64,000 bases of DNA, taken from an uncultured bacterium. Lineage in GTDB: Bacteria > Sysuimicrobiota > Sysuimicrobiia > Sysuimicrobiales > Sysuimicrobiaceae. Shown here one piece after another: positions 35,006 through 44,259 of this stretch (positions are counted from its first letter, which is position 1; each line of letters starts with the position of its first letter). Where the stretch lies: contig CALIMJ010000002.1 of the NCBI GenBank assembly GCA_938028835.1, positions 1 to 64,000 on the forward strand, read 5' to 3'. Below the pieces are notes generated by a model that was not told where the DNA came from, did not search any database, and was given only the letters and a program-made list of their open reading frames with translations. Both the position numbers and the translations under genes were made by a program.

Positions 35006-35773
35006 GTGCGCTACGTGGACCTCAACTGCGACCTGGGCGAGTCCTTCGGCCCGTACCGGCTGGGTAACGACGAGGCGGTGCTGGCGTACGTGACGTCCGC
35101 GAACGTGGCCTGCGGGATGCACGCGGGCGACCCGCTGGTCATGCGGAAGACGGTGCGGATGTGCCGGGAGCGGGGCGTGGCGGTGGGCGCGCACCCCGGC
35201 TACCCGGACCTGTGGGGGTTCGGCCGCCGCGCCCTGCCCATGACCCCCGACGAGGTGTACGCCTTCCTGCTGGCCCAGGTGGGGGCCCTGGAGGCGGTGG
35301 CGCGCGCCGAGGGCGTGCCCCTGCAGCACGTCAAGCCCCACGGCGCCCTGTACAACGTGGCCGCGCGGGACGAGGCCACCGCGGCGGCGGTGGCGGAGGC
35401 GGTGCGGCGGGCCTGGCCGGAGGCCATCCTGGTGGTGCTGAGCGGGTCCACCAGTGAGCGGGTGGCGCGCGGCCTGGGCCTGCGGGTGGCGCGGGAGGCC
35501 TTCTGCGACCGCGGGTACCGCAGGGACGGCAGCCTGGTGCCCCGCGATCAGCCAGGGGCGGTGCTTGTGGAGCCCTTCGAGGTGGCGTCCCGGGCGGTGC
35601 GCATCGCCCACGGCGAGCCCATCGAGACGGTGGACGGCGGTGAGGTGGTGGTGGAGGCGGAGACCCTGTGCATCCACGGGGACACCCCGGGCGCAGCGGA
35701 GTTGGCCGCGGCGGTGCGGGCGGCGCTGGAGGAGGCCCACGTGCGGGTCCGGCCCATGGGAAGCTGGCTGTGA
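35006..35773 (+). CDS. pxpA: 5-oxoprolinase subunit A (LamB/YcsF family)
   Basis: 255 residues, full length. DLNCDLGESFG at the start, SANVACGMHAGDP, GAHPGYPDLWGFGRR, HVKPHGALYN. PxpA works with PxpB and PxpC in ATP-dependent 5-oxoproline hydrolysis to glutamate; neither partner gene is in the window. The GTG start follows GGAGGAGG. The stop overlaps the acylase start (GTGA), so the two are coupled. Confidence 0.92.
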   Translation: MRYVDLNCDLGESFGPYRLGNDEAVLAYVTSANVACGMHAGDPLVMRKTVRMCRERGVAVGAHPGYPDLWGFGRRALPMTPDEVYAFLLAQVGALEAVARAEGVPLQHVKPHGALYNVAARDEATAAAVAEAVRRAWPEAILVVLSGSTSERVARGLGLRVAREAFCDRGYRRDGSLVPRDQPGAVLVEPFEVASRAVRIAHGEPIETVDGGEVVVEAETLCIHGDTPGAAELAAAVRAALEEAHVRVRPMGSWL

Positions 35774-38097
35774 GGCGGTTCCTCCGAGCGGTCCTGGCCG
35801 GGGCGCTGCTGCTGGCCCTGGGCTCGGGCGCGACAGGCGCGTACCTGGTCCGCCGGGCGTTCCCGCAGGTGGAGGGCACCCTGGCGGTGGCGGGGCTGCA
35901 GCAGCCGGTGGAGGTGATCCGCGACCGCTGGGGCGTGCCCCACGTGTACGCCCGCACCGAGCACGACCTGTTCTTCGCCCAGGGCTACGTGCACGCGCAG
36001 GACCGGCTGTGGCAGATGGAGCTGAACCGGCGTACCGCCAGCGGGCGGCTGTCGGAGCTTTTCGGCGAGCGCACCCTGCGCACCGACCGCTTCCTCCGGA
36101 CCCTGGGGTTGCGGCAGGCGGCGGCGCTGGAGTGGGGGCTCCTCTCGCAGGACACGCGGGCGGCCCTGCGCGCCTACGCGGCGGGTGTGAACGCCTTCCT
36201 CCGGCAAAACCGCCACCGGCTCCCGCTGGAGTTCGCGCTCCTGCGCACCGCCCCGGAGCCCTGGACGCCCCTCGACAGCCTGAGCTTCGGCAAACTCATG
36301 GCGTACGAGCTGGGCGGGAACTGGCAGACGGAGCTGCTGCGGGCGGAGCTGCTGCGGAGGCTGGGAGCGGACGCCGTGGCGCGGCTGCTGCCCGGTGAGC
36401 TGCCGGACTCTCCCGTGATCGTCCCGGAGGCGGGATCGCGCCAGCAGCCAGCGCCGGGATCGGGGGTGGGGGCTCTGGTGGGGAGCAACAACTGGGTGCT
36501 GCGCGGCCCCCTCACCGACACGGGGAGGCCCTATCTGGCCAACGACCCGCACCTGCGGGCGGGTTTCCCCTCCATCTGGTACACCGTGCACCTGGAGGGC
36601 GGCCGGTACCGGGTGGCAGGGTTCAGCTTCCCCGGTGTGCCCGGGGTCGTGATCGGGCACAACGAGGACGTCGCGTGGGGGGTCACCAACGCCAACCCCG
36701 ACGTGCAGGACCTGTTCGTAGAGCGTCTGCACCCCCAGGACCCGTCCCGCTACCTGTTCCGAGGCCGGTGGCGTCCGGTAGGGGTGCGGCTGGAAGAGGT
36801 CCGGGTCCGGGGCCGCGCCCCGGAGCTGTGGGTGGTCCGCAGCACCCACCACGGCCCGATTCTCACCGGGGTGGTGGAGGGATTGCGGGAGGTGGTGGCG
36901 CTGCGGTGGACTGCGCTGCTGCCCACCACCGTGGCGGAGGGCGTGCTGCGGATCAACCGCGCCCGCAACTGGCGGGAGTTCCGGGAAGCGCTGCGGTTCT
37001 TCCACGTGCCCAGCCAGAACTTCGTGTACGCGGACCGGGAAGGGAACGTCGGCTACCAGCTGCCGGGCCGCATCCCCGTCCGGGCCAAGGGCGACGGTAC
37101 CGTTCCGGTGCCCGGCTGGACCGGGGAGTACGAGTGGGTGGGCTGGGTCCCCTACGAGGCCCTGCCGAGCGCCTTCAACCCACCCAGGGGGTGGATCGCC
37201 ACCGCCAACAACCGCATCGTACCGGCCGGCTTTCCCTACCACCTGGGCAGCGAGTGGTCAGAGGGGCTGCGGGCCCAGCGCATCGCGCAGGTGCTTGCCG
37301 CCCGTGGCCGTCACAGGCTGGAGGATCTCCAGGGGCTGCAGTTCGACCACGTGTCGTTGGCCGGCCGGCGCGTGGCCCCGGTCCTGAGCCGCGTGGAGGC
37401 GCCCGACGAAACGGTGCGGGCCGTGCAGGAGGACCTGCGTCGCTGGGACGGGAGGCTATCCACGGACAGCCGCGCGGGGGCGGTGTACGAGGCGTTTCTG
37501 GTCCAGGCCGCGGAGTACCTGTTCCGGTCCCGGCTCGGCGAGGGACTGTGGGAACGGTATGCGTCGCGGCCGTTCGTCATGGCTGCGTTCCTGCGCCTGT
37601 GGGAACGCCCTTCGGACCCCTGGTGGGGCCCGGGAGGCCGCGACCGGGCCGCTTCGGAGATCCTGCGTCGGGCGGTGCGGTACCTGGAAGCCCGCCTAGG
37701 CCGCGACCGGTCCCGGTGGACGTGGGGAGCCCTGCACCAGGTGCACTTCGCCCACGCACTCCTGCCGGTCCCGGTGTTGGGCCGATGGCTCAGCGCAGGA
37801 CCCGTCCCCACACCGGGAGACGGCTGGACCGTCAACCAGGCTGCCTACTCCCTCCTGCAGCCTTTCCGGCAGACGGTGGTAGCGTCCATGCGCATGGTCC
37901 TAGATGTCGGGGACTGGGACCGCTCCGTGGCGGTGCACACCACCGGGCAGTCGGGGCTTCCGGGCCACCCGCACCGGGCGGACCTGCTTCCCCTGTGGGC
38001 GTCGGGCCGCTACCACCCCCTGTTGTGGTCTCGCGCAGCCGTAGAGGGACACGCGCGCAGCCGCCTGATTCTGCACCCCGCGGGCCGGGTTCCTTGA
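35770..38097 (+). CDS. Penicillin acylase family protein (Ntn hydrolase), membrane-anchored/secreted
   Basis: 775 residues. N-terminal hydrophobic signal/anchor (about 8-27), alpha-chain region VIRDRWGVPHVYARTEHDLFFAQGYVHAQDRLWQ (in part), linker, then nucleophile S239 in VGSNNW marking the autocatalytic cut before the beta chain. The family removes acyl groups from penicillins, acyl-homoserine lactones or N-acyl amino acids. Translational coupling to pxpA hints at an N-acyl amino acid or pyroglutamyl substrate, which is inference. Confidence 0.92.
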   Translation: MRRFLRAVLAGALLLALGSGATGAYLVRRAFPQVEGTLAVAGLQQPVEVIRDRWGVPHVYARTEHDLFFAQGYVHAQDRLWQMELNRRTASGRLSELFGERTLRTDRFLRTLGLRQAAALEWGLLSQDTRAALRAYAAGVNAFLRQNRHRLPLEFALLRTAPEPWTPLDSLSFGKLMAYELGGNWQTELLRAELLRRLGADAVARLLPGELPDSPVIVPEAGSRQQPAPGSGVGALVGSNNWVLRGPLTDTGRPYLANDPHLRAGFPSIWYTVHLEGGRYRVAGFSFPGVPGVVIGHNEDVAWGVTNANPDVQDLFVERLHPQDPSRYLFRGRWRPVGVRLEEVRVRGRAPELWVVRSTHHGPILTGVVEGLREVVALRWTALLPTTVAEGVLRINRARNWREFREALRFFHVPSQNFVYADREGNVGYQLPGRIPVRAKGDGTVPVPGWTGEYEWVGWVPYEALPSAFNPPRGWIATANNRIVPAGFPYHLGSEWSEGLRAQRIAQVLAARGRHRLEDLQGLQFDHVSLAGRRVAPVLSRVEAPDETVRAVQEDLRRWDGRLSTDSRAGAVYEAFLVQAAEYLFRSRLGEGLWERYASRPFVMAAFLRLWERPSDPWWGPGGRDRAASEILRRAVRYLEARLGRDRSRWTWGALHQVHFAHALLPVPVLGRWLSAGPVPTPGDGWTVNQAAYSLLQPFRQTVVASMRMVLDVGDWDRSVAVHTTGQSGLPGHPHRADLLPLWASGRYHPLLWSRAAVEGHARSRLILHPAGRVP

Positions 38098-38121
38098 CGG
38101 CCCCGGGCCACATGGTAAATT
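38094..38121 (+). promoter_or_regulatory. Promoter of the fad operon
   Basis: TTGACG at 38094-38099 (overlapping the end of the acylase gene), 16-bp spacer, TAAATT at 38116-38121. The 18-bp operator begins 6 bp downstream, placed over the transcription start. Confidence 0.5.
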
Positions 38122-38126
38122 AGAAA

Positions 38127-38144
38127 CTACCAAACGTTTGGTAG
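38127..38144. promoter_or_regulatory. Perfect 18-bp palindromic TetR-type operator
   Basis: CTACCAAACGTTTGGTAG, identical on both strands, ends 5 bp before the tetR ATG and covers the likely +1 region. The size and symmetry fit a TetR-family dimer site. It should autoregulate tetR and the downstream beta-oxidation genes, with acyl-CoA as probable inducer. Confidence 0.75.
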
Positions 38145-38149
38145 GCCAC

Positions 38150-38752
38150 ATGGCGGAAGCAGGGATCCGTCCCAAGCACGAGGAGTTGCTGGCCGCGGCC
38201 GTCCGGCTGTTCCGGCAGAAGGGATACCACGACACCTCCATGCAGGACCTGGCAGAGGCGGTGGGAATCCAGCGGGGGAGCCTGTACCACTACATCGAGG
38301 CGAAGGAAGACCTCCTGTGGGACATCATGGACCGCGCCATGCGGCGGCTGCTGGACGCGGTGGAGCCCGTGGCAGCCTCCTCCGCTCCGGCGTCGGAGAA
38401 GTTGCGGCGCGCCGTGCAGGCCCACCTGGCGGTGGCCGCAGAGCACCGGGACGAGCTGGTGGTCCTGCACGTGGAGCTGAAGAGCCTTTCGGCTCGCCGG
38501 CGGGAGCGCATGCTGGCCCTGCGGGATCGCTACGAGGGGCTGTTCCGCGGGATGGTGGAGGAGGGGGTGCGGACGGGCGAGTTCAGAGCCGCGGACCCGA
38601 AGACCGTGGGGCTGGCCATCCTGGGCGCGTGCAACTGGTTCACCACGTGGTTCCGCCCCGAGGGGCCCCTGTCCGCCGCGGACTTCGCCCGGGCGTTCGC
38701 GGACTTGTTCCTGGAAGGGTTGGTGCGTTCACCCCAGCGTCAGGGAGGTTAG
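38150..38752 (+). CDS. TetR-family regulator of fatty-acid degradation
   Basis: 200 residues. N-terminal HTH (AAAVRLFRQKGYHDTSMQDLAEAV, GIQRGSLYHYIEAKEDLL), helical ligand domain. First gene of the fadN-fadA-fadE-ligase operon, so functionally a FadR (Bacillus type) equivalent that releases DNA on binding long-chain acyl-CoA; ligand is inference. The ATG at 38150 is preferred to the GTG at 38138, which would lie within the operator. fadN follows 2 bp after its stop. Confidence 0.9.
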   Translation: MAEAGIRPKHEELLAAAVRLFRQKGYHDTSMQDLAEAVGIQRGSLYHYIEAKEDLLWDIMDRAMRRLLDAVEPVAASSAPASEKLRRAVQAHLAVAAEHRDELVVLHVELKSLSARRRERMLALRDRYEGLFRGMVEEGVRTGEFRAADPKTVGLAILGACNWFTTWFRPEGPLSAADFARAFADLFLEGLVRSPQRQGG

Positions 38753-38754
38753 CC

Positions 38755-41148
38755 GTGCCGAGCCGGAACATCCGCCGCGCGGCGGTCCTGGGAGCCGGGA
38801 CCATGGGATCTCAGCTGGCCGCCCTGCTGGCCAACGCGGGCGTGCCCGTGCTGCTCCTGGACATCGTCCCCTCGGAGCTGACCGAGGAGGAGCGTCGTCG
38901 GGAGCTCACCCTGGCCCACCCGGAAGTCCGCAACCGACTGAGCCGGGCGGGTCTCGATCGGGCTCTCCAGATGCGGCCTGCGGCCTTCACGGTGCCGGAG
39001 CGCGCCCAGCTGGTGACCGTGGGGAACCTGGAGGACGACCTGCACCGGATCGCGGACTGCGACTGGGTCATCGAGGCGGTGGTGGAGGACCTGCGGGTCA
39101 AGCAGGGACTCCTGGAACGGCTGGAGCGGTTCTGGAAACCCGGCGTGGTGGTGAGCACCAACACCTCGGGTCTGCCCGTGCGGGAGATCGCCCAGGGCCG
39201 GTCCGAAGCTTTCCGCCGGCACTTCCTCGGTACCCACTTCTTCAACCCGCCCCGCTACCTGCGGCTGCTGGAGCTCATCCCCCTGCCCGACACCGACCCG
39301 GAGATCGTCCGCTGGGTGGAGGAGGTGGCGGGCCGGGTGCTGGGCAAGGGCGTGGTGTTCTGCAAGGACACGCCCAACTTCATCGCGAACCGCATCGCCA
39401 CCTTCGGTTTCCTCCACACGGTCCGCGTCATGGTGGAGGAGGGGCTGACCATCGAGGAGGTGGACGAGCTCACGGGCCCCTTCCTCGGCCGTCCCCGGAC
39501 CGCCACCTTCCGGACCGCGGACCTGGTGGGGTTGGACGTGCTGGCCCACGTGGCCCGTAACTCCTACGAGCGGCTGGTGGACGACGAGCAGCGGGAGGTC
39601 TTCCGGCTGCCCCCGTTCGTGCACGCCATGCTGGAACGCGGGTGGCTGGGGGACAAGTCCGGTGGCGGTTTCTACCGCCGCACGGAGGGCGAGGTCCTCA
39701 CCCTTGACTACCGGACCCTCGAGTACCGGCCCCGGCAGCGGCCACGCCTGGCCACCGTGGAAGCCGTCCGCAACCTGGACGACTGGGCGCGCCGGGTGAA
39801 GGCGGTCCTGAACGCGGGCGATCGGGCGGGCCGGTTCCTGTGGCGGGTGCTGTCCGGAGGGCTCGTGTACGCGGCCCGCCGCATCCCCGAGATCTCCGAC
39901 GACCTGGTGAACGTGGACCGCGCCCTGCGGTGGGGGTTCGGGTGGGAGATGGGCCCGTTCGAGACCTGGGACGCCCTGGGCGTGCGGGAGGTGGCTCAGC
40001 GGTTGGAGGCTGAGGGCGTGGCTTTGCCGCCCCTGGTGCAGGACGTCCTGGACTCCGGGGGGACCTTCTACCGTCGCTCCGACGGAGTCCTGGAGGTGTT
40101 CCAGCCTGCTTCCCGGACCTACTCCCCCGTCCGGTGGCCCGAAGGGGTCCTCGTGCTCCGGGAGCGTAAGGCCCAGGGAGCGGTGGTGGCCCGCAACGCG
40201 GGCGCGAGCCTGGTGGACCTGGGGGACGGGGTCCTGTGCGTGGAGTTCCACACCAAGATGAACGCCATCGGCGAGGACATCGTCCGCATGGTCCACCAGG
40301 CCCTCCGGGAGGCGGACAGCCGGTTCGAGGCGGTGGTGGTGGCCAACCAGGGCCCGGACTTCTCCGCGGGCGCCAATCTGGTGCTGCTCCTGATGGAGGC
40401 GCAGGAGGGGAACTGGGAGGAGCTGGATCTTGCGGTGCGGACCTTCCAGCAACTCAACCAGGCCATCAAGTACTTCCCCAAGCCCGTGGTGGTGGCGCCC
40501 CACGGGCGCACCCTGGGCGGCGGCTGCGAGCTGGTGCTGCACGCCAGCCGGGTGCAGGCGGCCATGGAGACCTACATGGGCCTGGTGGAGACGGCCGTGG
40601 GGCTGGTGCCCGCCGGCGGTGGGCTCAAGGAGATGGCGGCGCGGGTGGCCGAACGCTTCCCGGATGAGGTGGCTGGGGACCTGTTCCCCCTGCTGCGGTG
40701 GGCCTTCGAGCTGGTGGCCACCGCGCGCGTGGCGACCTCCGCGGAGGAGTGCCGCGAGCTCGGCTTCCTGCGTCCCGGGGACGGGATCACTCTCAACCCG
40801 GACCGGCTGGTGGCGGACGCCAAAGAGCTGGCCCTTTCCCTGGTCCGCACCGGTTACCGGCCGCCCCTGCGGTATCCGGTCCGGGTGGGCGGGGAGCGGG
40901 TGCGGGCGGCCCTGTACGCGGGCCTGCACAATCTGCGGGTCGCCGGGCACATCACGGAGTACGACGAGCACATCGGACGCAAGCTGGCGTACGTGCTCAC
41001 CGGCGGGGACGTGCCCGAGGGCAGTCGGGTGGACGAGCAGCACCTCCTGGACCTGGAACGGGAGGCGTTTCTGAGCCTGCTGGGCGAGCGGCGGACTCAG
41101 GAAAGGATCCGCCACATGCTGGAGCGGGGTCGGCCGCTCCGCAACTAG
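38755..41148 (+). CDS. fadN: 3-hydroxyacyl-CoA dehydrogenase / enoyl-CoA hydratase fusion
   Basis: 797 residues. N-terminal 3HCDH with NAD motif AVLGAGTMGSQLA, FNPP motif in GTHFFNPPRY, 3HCDH C-terminal helices, then a C-terminal enoyl-CoA hydratase (GPDFSAGANLVLLL oxyanion loop, PHGRTLGGGCEL). The dehydrogenase-first order and length are those of Bacillus FadN, not proteobacterial FadB. Catalyses hydration of enoyl-CoA and oxidation of 3-hydroxyacyl-CoA. GTG start with AGGGAGG upstream. Confidence 0.94.
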   Translation: MPSRNIRRAAVLGAGTMGSQLAALLANAGVPVLLLDIVPSELTEEERRRELTLAHPEVRNRLSRAGLDRALQMRPAAFTVPERAQLVTVGNLEDDLHRIADCDWVIEAVVEDLRVKQGLLERLERFWKPGVVVSTNTSGLPVREIAQGRSEAFRRHFLGTHFFNPPRYLRLLELIPLPDTDPEIVRWVEEVAGRVLGKGVVFCKDTPNFIANRIATFGFLHTVRVMVEEGLTIEEVDELTGPFLGRPRTATFRTADLVGLDVLAHVARNSYERLVDDEQREVFRLPPFVHAMLERGWLGDKSGGGFYRRTEGEVLTLDYRTLEYRPRQRPRLATVEAVRNLDDWARRVKAVLNAGDRAGRFLWRVLSGGLVYAARRIPEISDDLVNVDRALRWGFGWEMGPFETWDALGVREVAQRLEAEGVALPPLVQDVLDSGGTFYRRSDGVLEVFQPASRTYSPVRWPEGVLVLRERKAQGAVVARNAGASLVDLGDGVLCVEFHTKMNAIGEDIVRMVHQALREADSRFEAVVVANQGPDFSAGANLVLLLMEAQEGNWEELDLAVRTFQQLNQAIKYFPKPVVVAPHGRTLGGGCELVLHASRVQAAMETYMGLVETAVGLVPAGGGLKEMAARVAERFPDEVAGDLFPLLRWAFELVATARVATSAEECRELGFLRPGDGITLNPDRLVADAKELALSLVRTGYRPPLRYPVRVGGERVRAALYAGLHNLRVAGHITEYDEHIGRKLAYVLTGGDVPEGSRVDEQHLLDLEREAFLSLLGERRTQERIRHMLERGRPLRN

Positions 41149-41253
41149 GGGGTGGCTGACGCTGGAGCACCGGTGCCGCCCGCTTCCAGTTTCAGCCGGG
41201 GGTCGGACGGGAGGTGCTGCATTCGGAGGGAGTCCGCGTGAGGGAGGTGCGTG

Positions 41254-42429
41254 GTGCGGGAAGCGGTGATCGTCACCGCGGTGCGCTCCGCGGTGGGTAA
41301 AGCACCCAAGGGGTCGCTCAAGGACGCCCGGCCCGACGAGCTGGCGAGCCAGGTGATCCGGCAGGCCCTGGAGCGGACTCCCGGCCTCGACCCTCGGGAG
41401 GTGGATGACGTGATCCTCGGCTGCGCCATGCCCGAGGGCGAACAGGGCCTGAACGTGGCCCGGGTGGCGGCCCTGCGGGCGGGGCTGCCGGACTCGGTAC
41501 CCGGGGTCACGGTCAACCGGTTCTGCGCCTCCGGTCTGCAGGCGATCGCCATGGCCGCGGAGCGGATCCTGGCGGGCTGGGCGGAGGTGGTGGTGGCCGG
41601 AGGGGTGGAGAGCATGAGCCTGATCCCCATGACCGGCTGGAAGTTCGCTCCCCATCCGGACCTGGTGGAGCGGTGGCCCGACGTCTACCTGTCCATGGGC
41701 AACACCGCGGAGATCGTGGCCCGCCGGTTCGAGGTGTCCCGGGAGGACCAGGACCGGTGGAGCCTGCGTAGTCACCAGCGCGCCGCGCAGGCATTGCAGG
41801 AAGGGCGCTTCCGCGAGGAGATCGTGCCCGTCCGGGTGCGGCGCTGGGAGGAGGACGGCCCCGTGCCCCGGGCGCGTGAGCTGGTGTTCGAAGTGGACGA
41901 GGGGGTGAGGTTCGACACGTCCCTGGAGGCCCTGAGCCGCCTGAAGCCGGCCTTCGCGAAGGACGGGACGGTCACCGCGGGCAACTCCTCGCAGACCAGC
42001 GACGGTGCTGCCGCCTGCGTGGTGATGAGTGACCGCAAGGCGGCCGAGCTCGGCCTGAAACCCGTGGGGCTGTTCCGGTCCTTTGCGGTGGCGGGGGTGC
42101 CCCCGGAGATCATGGGGATCGGGCCGGTGGAGGCGGTGCCGAAGGCGTTGCGGCTGGCGGGGATCCGCCTGCAGGACGTGGACCTGGTGGAGCTCAACGA
42201 GGCCTTCGCCAGCCAGACCCTGGCGGTGATCCGGCGGCTGGAGCTAGACCCCGAGCGGGTCAACCCCAACGGGGGCGCCATTGCCCTGGGTCACCCGCTG
42301 GGGTGCACGGGTGCCAAGCTCACCGCCACCCTGCTGCACGAGATGCGCCGGCGAGGCGCGCGGTACGGGGTGGTGACCATGTGCGTGGGCGGCGGGATGG
42401 GGGCCGCGGGGGTGTTCGAGAGGCCGTAG
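41254..42429 (+). CDS. fadA: Acetyl-CoA C-acyltransferase (3-ketoacyl-CoA thiolase)
   Basis: 391 residues. Nucleophile cysteine in [15 protein letters not shown], substrate loop [19 protein letters not shown] and C-terminal [16 protein letters not shown] with the second catalytic Cys. Cleaves 3-ketoacyl-CoA to acetyl-CoA. GTG 41254 is preferred to the adjacent GTG 41251 for spacing from GGGAGG. A 105-bp gap after fadN holds a 10-bp palindrome GCACCGGTGC (41167-41176) but no gene. Confidence 0.95.
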   Translation: MREAVIVTAVRSAVGKAPKGSLKDARPDELASQVIRQALERTPGLDPREVDDVILGCAMPEGEQGLNVARVAALRAGLPDSVPGVTVNRFCASGLQAIAMAAERILAGWAEVVVAGGVESMSLIPMTGWKFAPHPDLVERWPDVYLSMGNTAEIVARRFEVSREDQDRWSLRSHQRAAQALQEGRFREEIVPVRVRRWEEDGPVPRARELVFEVDEGVRFDTSLEALSRLKPAFAKDGTVTAGNSSQTSDGAAACVVMSDRKAAELGLKPVGLFRSFAVAGVPPEIMGIGPVEAVPKALRLAGIRLQDVDLVELNEAFASQTLAVIRRLELDPERVNPNGGAIALGHPLGCTGAKLTATLLHEMRRRGARYGVVTMCVGGGMGAAGVFERP

Positions 42430-42463
42430 ACCGTGGTTTCGAGCAGAGAGGAGGTCGGAGGCG

Positions 42464-44230
42464 ATGGAGACCAAGGAGCGGACGGTCCTGCCCGGCGGGG
42501 GGTTTTTGGTGACGCGCAGCAGCCCGGAGGACGCGTTCACGCCGGAGGACCTGGACGAGTCCCACCGCATGGTTCGCAAGGCGGCGGCGGACTTCATGGA
42601 GCGGGAGGTGCTGCCGCGCGACGCCCAGCTGGAGAAGCAGGACTGGGAGCTGACGCGGTCCCTGCTGCGCAAGCTGGGCGAGCTGGGGTTTCTGGCCCCG
42701 GACCTGCCGGAGGAGTACGGGGGCGGGGGGATGGACAGCCTCACGTCCCTGGTGCTGGCGGAGGAGCTGTCGGGCTCGTCCTTCTCGGTGAGCTACGGCG
42801 GCCACGTGGGCATCGGGACCCTGCCCATCGCGTTTTTCGGCAACGAGGACCAGAAACGTCGGTACCTGCCCCCCATGGCCCGGGGGGAGAAGATCGGGGC
42901 GTACGCGTTGACGGAGCCCACCGCGGGCTCGGACGCCCTGTCCATCCGGACCCGGGCTACCCTGAGCCCCGACGGCCGGTTCTACCTGCTGTCGGGCCAG
43001 AAGCAGTTCATCACGAACGCCGCCTTCGCGGACGTGTTCACGGTATACGCGAAGGTGGACGGGGAGCACTTCACCGCCTTCATCGTGGACCGTGACACCG
43101 AGGGGCTCAGCCTCGGCGACGAGGAGCACAAGCTGGGGGTGAAGGGCTCCTCCACCCGCAGCGTGTTCCTGGAGAACGCCAAAGTGCCGGTGGAGAACCT
43201 GCTGGGGGAGGTGGGGAAGGGCCACCGCATCGCCTTCAACATCCTGAACCTGGGACGGTTCAAGATCGGCGCCGCGTGCTTGGGGGCAGGGAAAAAGGCC
43301 CTCCGGCACGCGGTGGCCTACGCCCGGGAGCGCCGCCAGTTCGGCAAGCCCATCGCGGAGTTCGGCTTGATCCGCCAGAAGCTGGCCCGGATGGCGGTCG
43401 GGCTGTACGCGGTGGAGAGCATGGTCTACCGTACCGGTGGTCTCGTGGAGGCGGCCGTCGGAGGCATCCGGACCGGCCAGGAGGTCCTCCGGGCGCTGGA
43501 GGAGTACGCCATCGAGTCGTCCATGAACAAGGTGTTCGCCACGGAGGTTCTGGACTTCGTGGTGGACGAGGTGCTGCAGATCTACGGCGGCTACGGCTAC
43601 ATCGAAGACTACCCCGCAGCCCGAGGGTACCGGGACGCGCGGATCAACCGCATCTGGGAAGGCACCAACGAGATCAACCGGCTGCTGATCGTGGACATGC
43701 TCACCAAACGCGCCCTGCGGGGCCGGCTGGACCTGATGGGCGCTATCCAGCGGGTCGCCGGGGAACTCACCGCCGGGACCCCGGACACAGCGCTCGCAGA
43801 GGGCCCGCTCGGGGAGGAGGCCCGCCTGGTGGAGGGCATGGGCAAGGCGACGCTCCTGGTGGCGGGCGTGGCGGTGCAGAAGCAGCTGGACCGCCTGGAG
43901 GAGCTCCAGGAGGTCCTGGGCTGGATCGCGGACCTCGCCACCGAGGTGTTCGCCGCGGAGAGCGCCGTCCTGCGGGCCCAGAAGGCGGCGGCGCGCCAGG
44001 ACCCGAAAGCAGCGCTGCTGGCGACCCTCACCCGGGCCTACGTGTACGAGGCCCTGCCCCGGGTGGAGTCCGCAGCGCGGCACGTGCTGGCCGCGGTGGA
44101 CGAGGGGGACAGTCTGCGCACAGAGCTGGCGGGCCTGCGCCGCTTTTTGCGCTACACCCCGGCCAACCTGGTGGCCCTGCAGCGGGCGGTGGCAGACGCG
44201 GTGGTGCAGGTGGGAGGGTACCCCGTGTAG
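42464..44230 (+). CDS. fadE: Acyl-CoA dehydrogenase, FadE type with C-terminal extension
   Basis: 588 residues: standard acyl-CoA dehydrogenase core ([64 protein letters not shown] in part) plus a ~190-residue helical extension, as in Bacillus FadE. FAD-dependent first step of beta-oxidation. ATG start with a GGAGG-rich leader. Third structural gene of the operon. Confidence 0.94.
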   Translation: METKERTVLPGGGFLVTRSSPEDAFTPEDLDESHRMVRKAAADFMEREVLPRDAQLEKQDWELTRSLLRKLGELGFLAPDLPEEYGGGGMDSLTSLVLAEELSGSSFSVSYGGHVGIGTLPIAFFGNEDQKRRYLPPMARGEKIGAYALTEPTAGSDALSIRTRATLSPDGRFYLLSGQKQFITNAAFADVFTVYAKVDGEHFTAFIVDRDTEGLSLGDEEHKLGVKGSSTRSVFLENAKVPVENLLGEVGKGHRIAFNILNLGRFKIGAACLGAGKKALRHAVAYARERRQFGKPIAEFGLIRQKLARMAVGLYAVESMVYRTGGLVEAAVGGIRTGQEVLRALEEYAIESSMNKVFATEVLDFVVDEVLQIYGGYGYIEDYPAARGYRDARINRIWEGTNEINRLLIVDMLTKRALRGRLDLMGAIQRVAGELTAGTPDTALAEGPLGEEARLVEGMGKATLLVAGVAVQKQLDRLEELQEVLGWIADLATEVFAAESAVLRAQKAAARQDPKAALLATLTRAYVYEALPRVESAARHVLAAVDEGDSLRTELAGLRRFLRYTPANLVALQRAVADAVVQVGGYPV

Positions 44231-44259
44231 CGTGTAGCGCGGCGGGAAGGGGGTGGAGG

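Noticed and set aside
34952-35740. In-frame N-terminal extension of the histidine kinase
   Set aside because: Antisense to pxpA; TM1 begins right after the ATG at 34951.
38749-41775. 1008-codon open frame antisense to fadN/fadA
   Set aside because: Composition is typical of the shadow frame of a GC-rich gene (His/Gln/Val/Pro-rich), it has no motifs, and fadN/fadA on the other strand are unmistakable.
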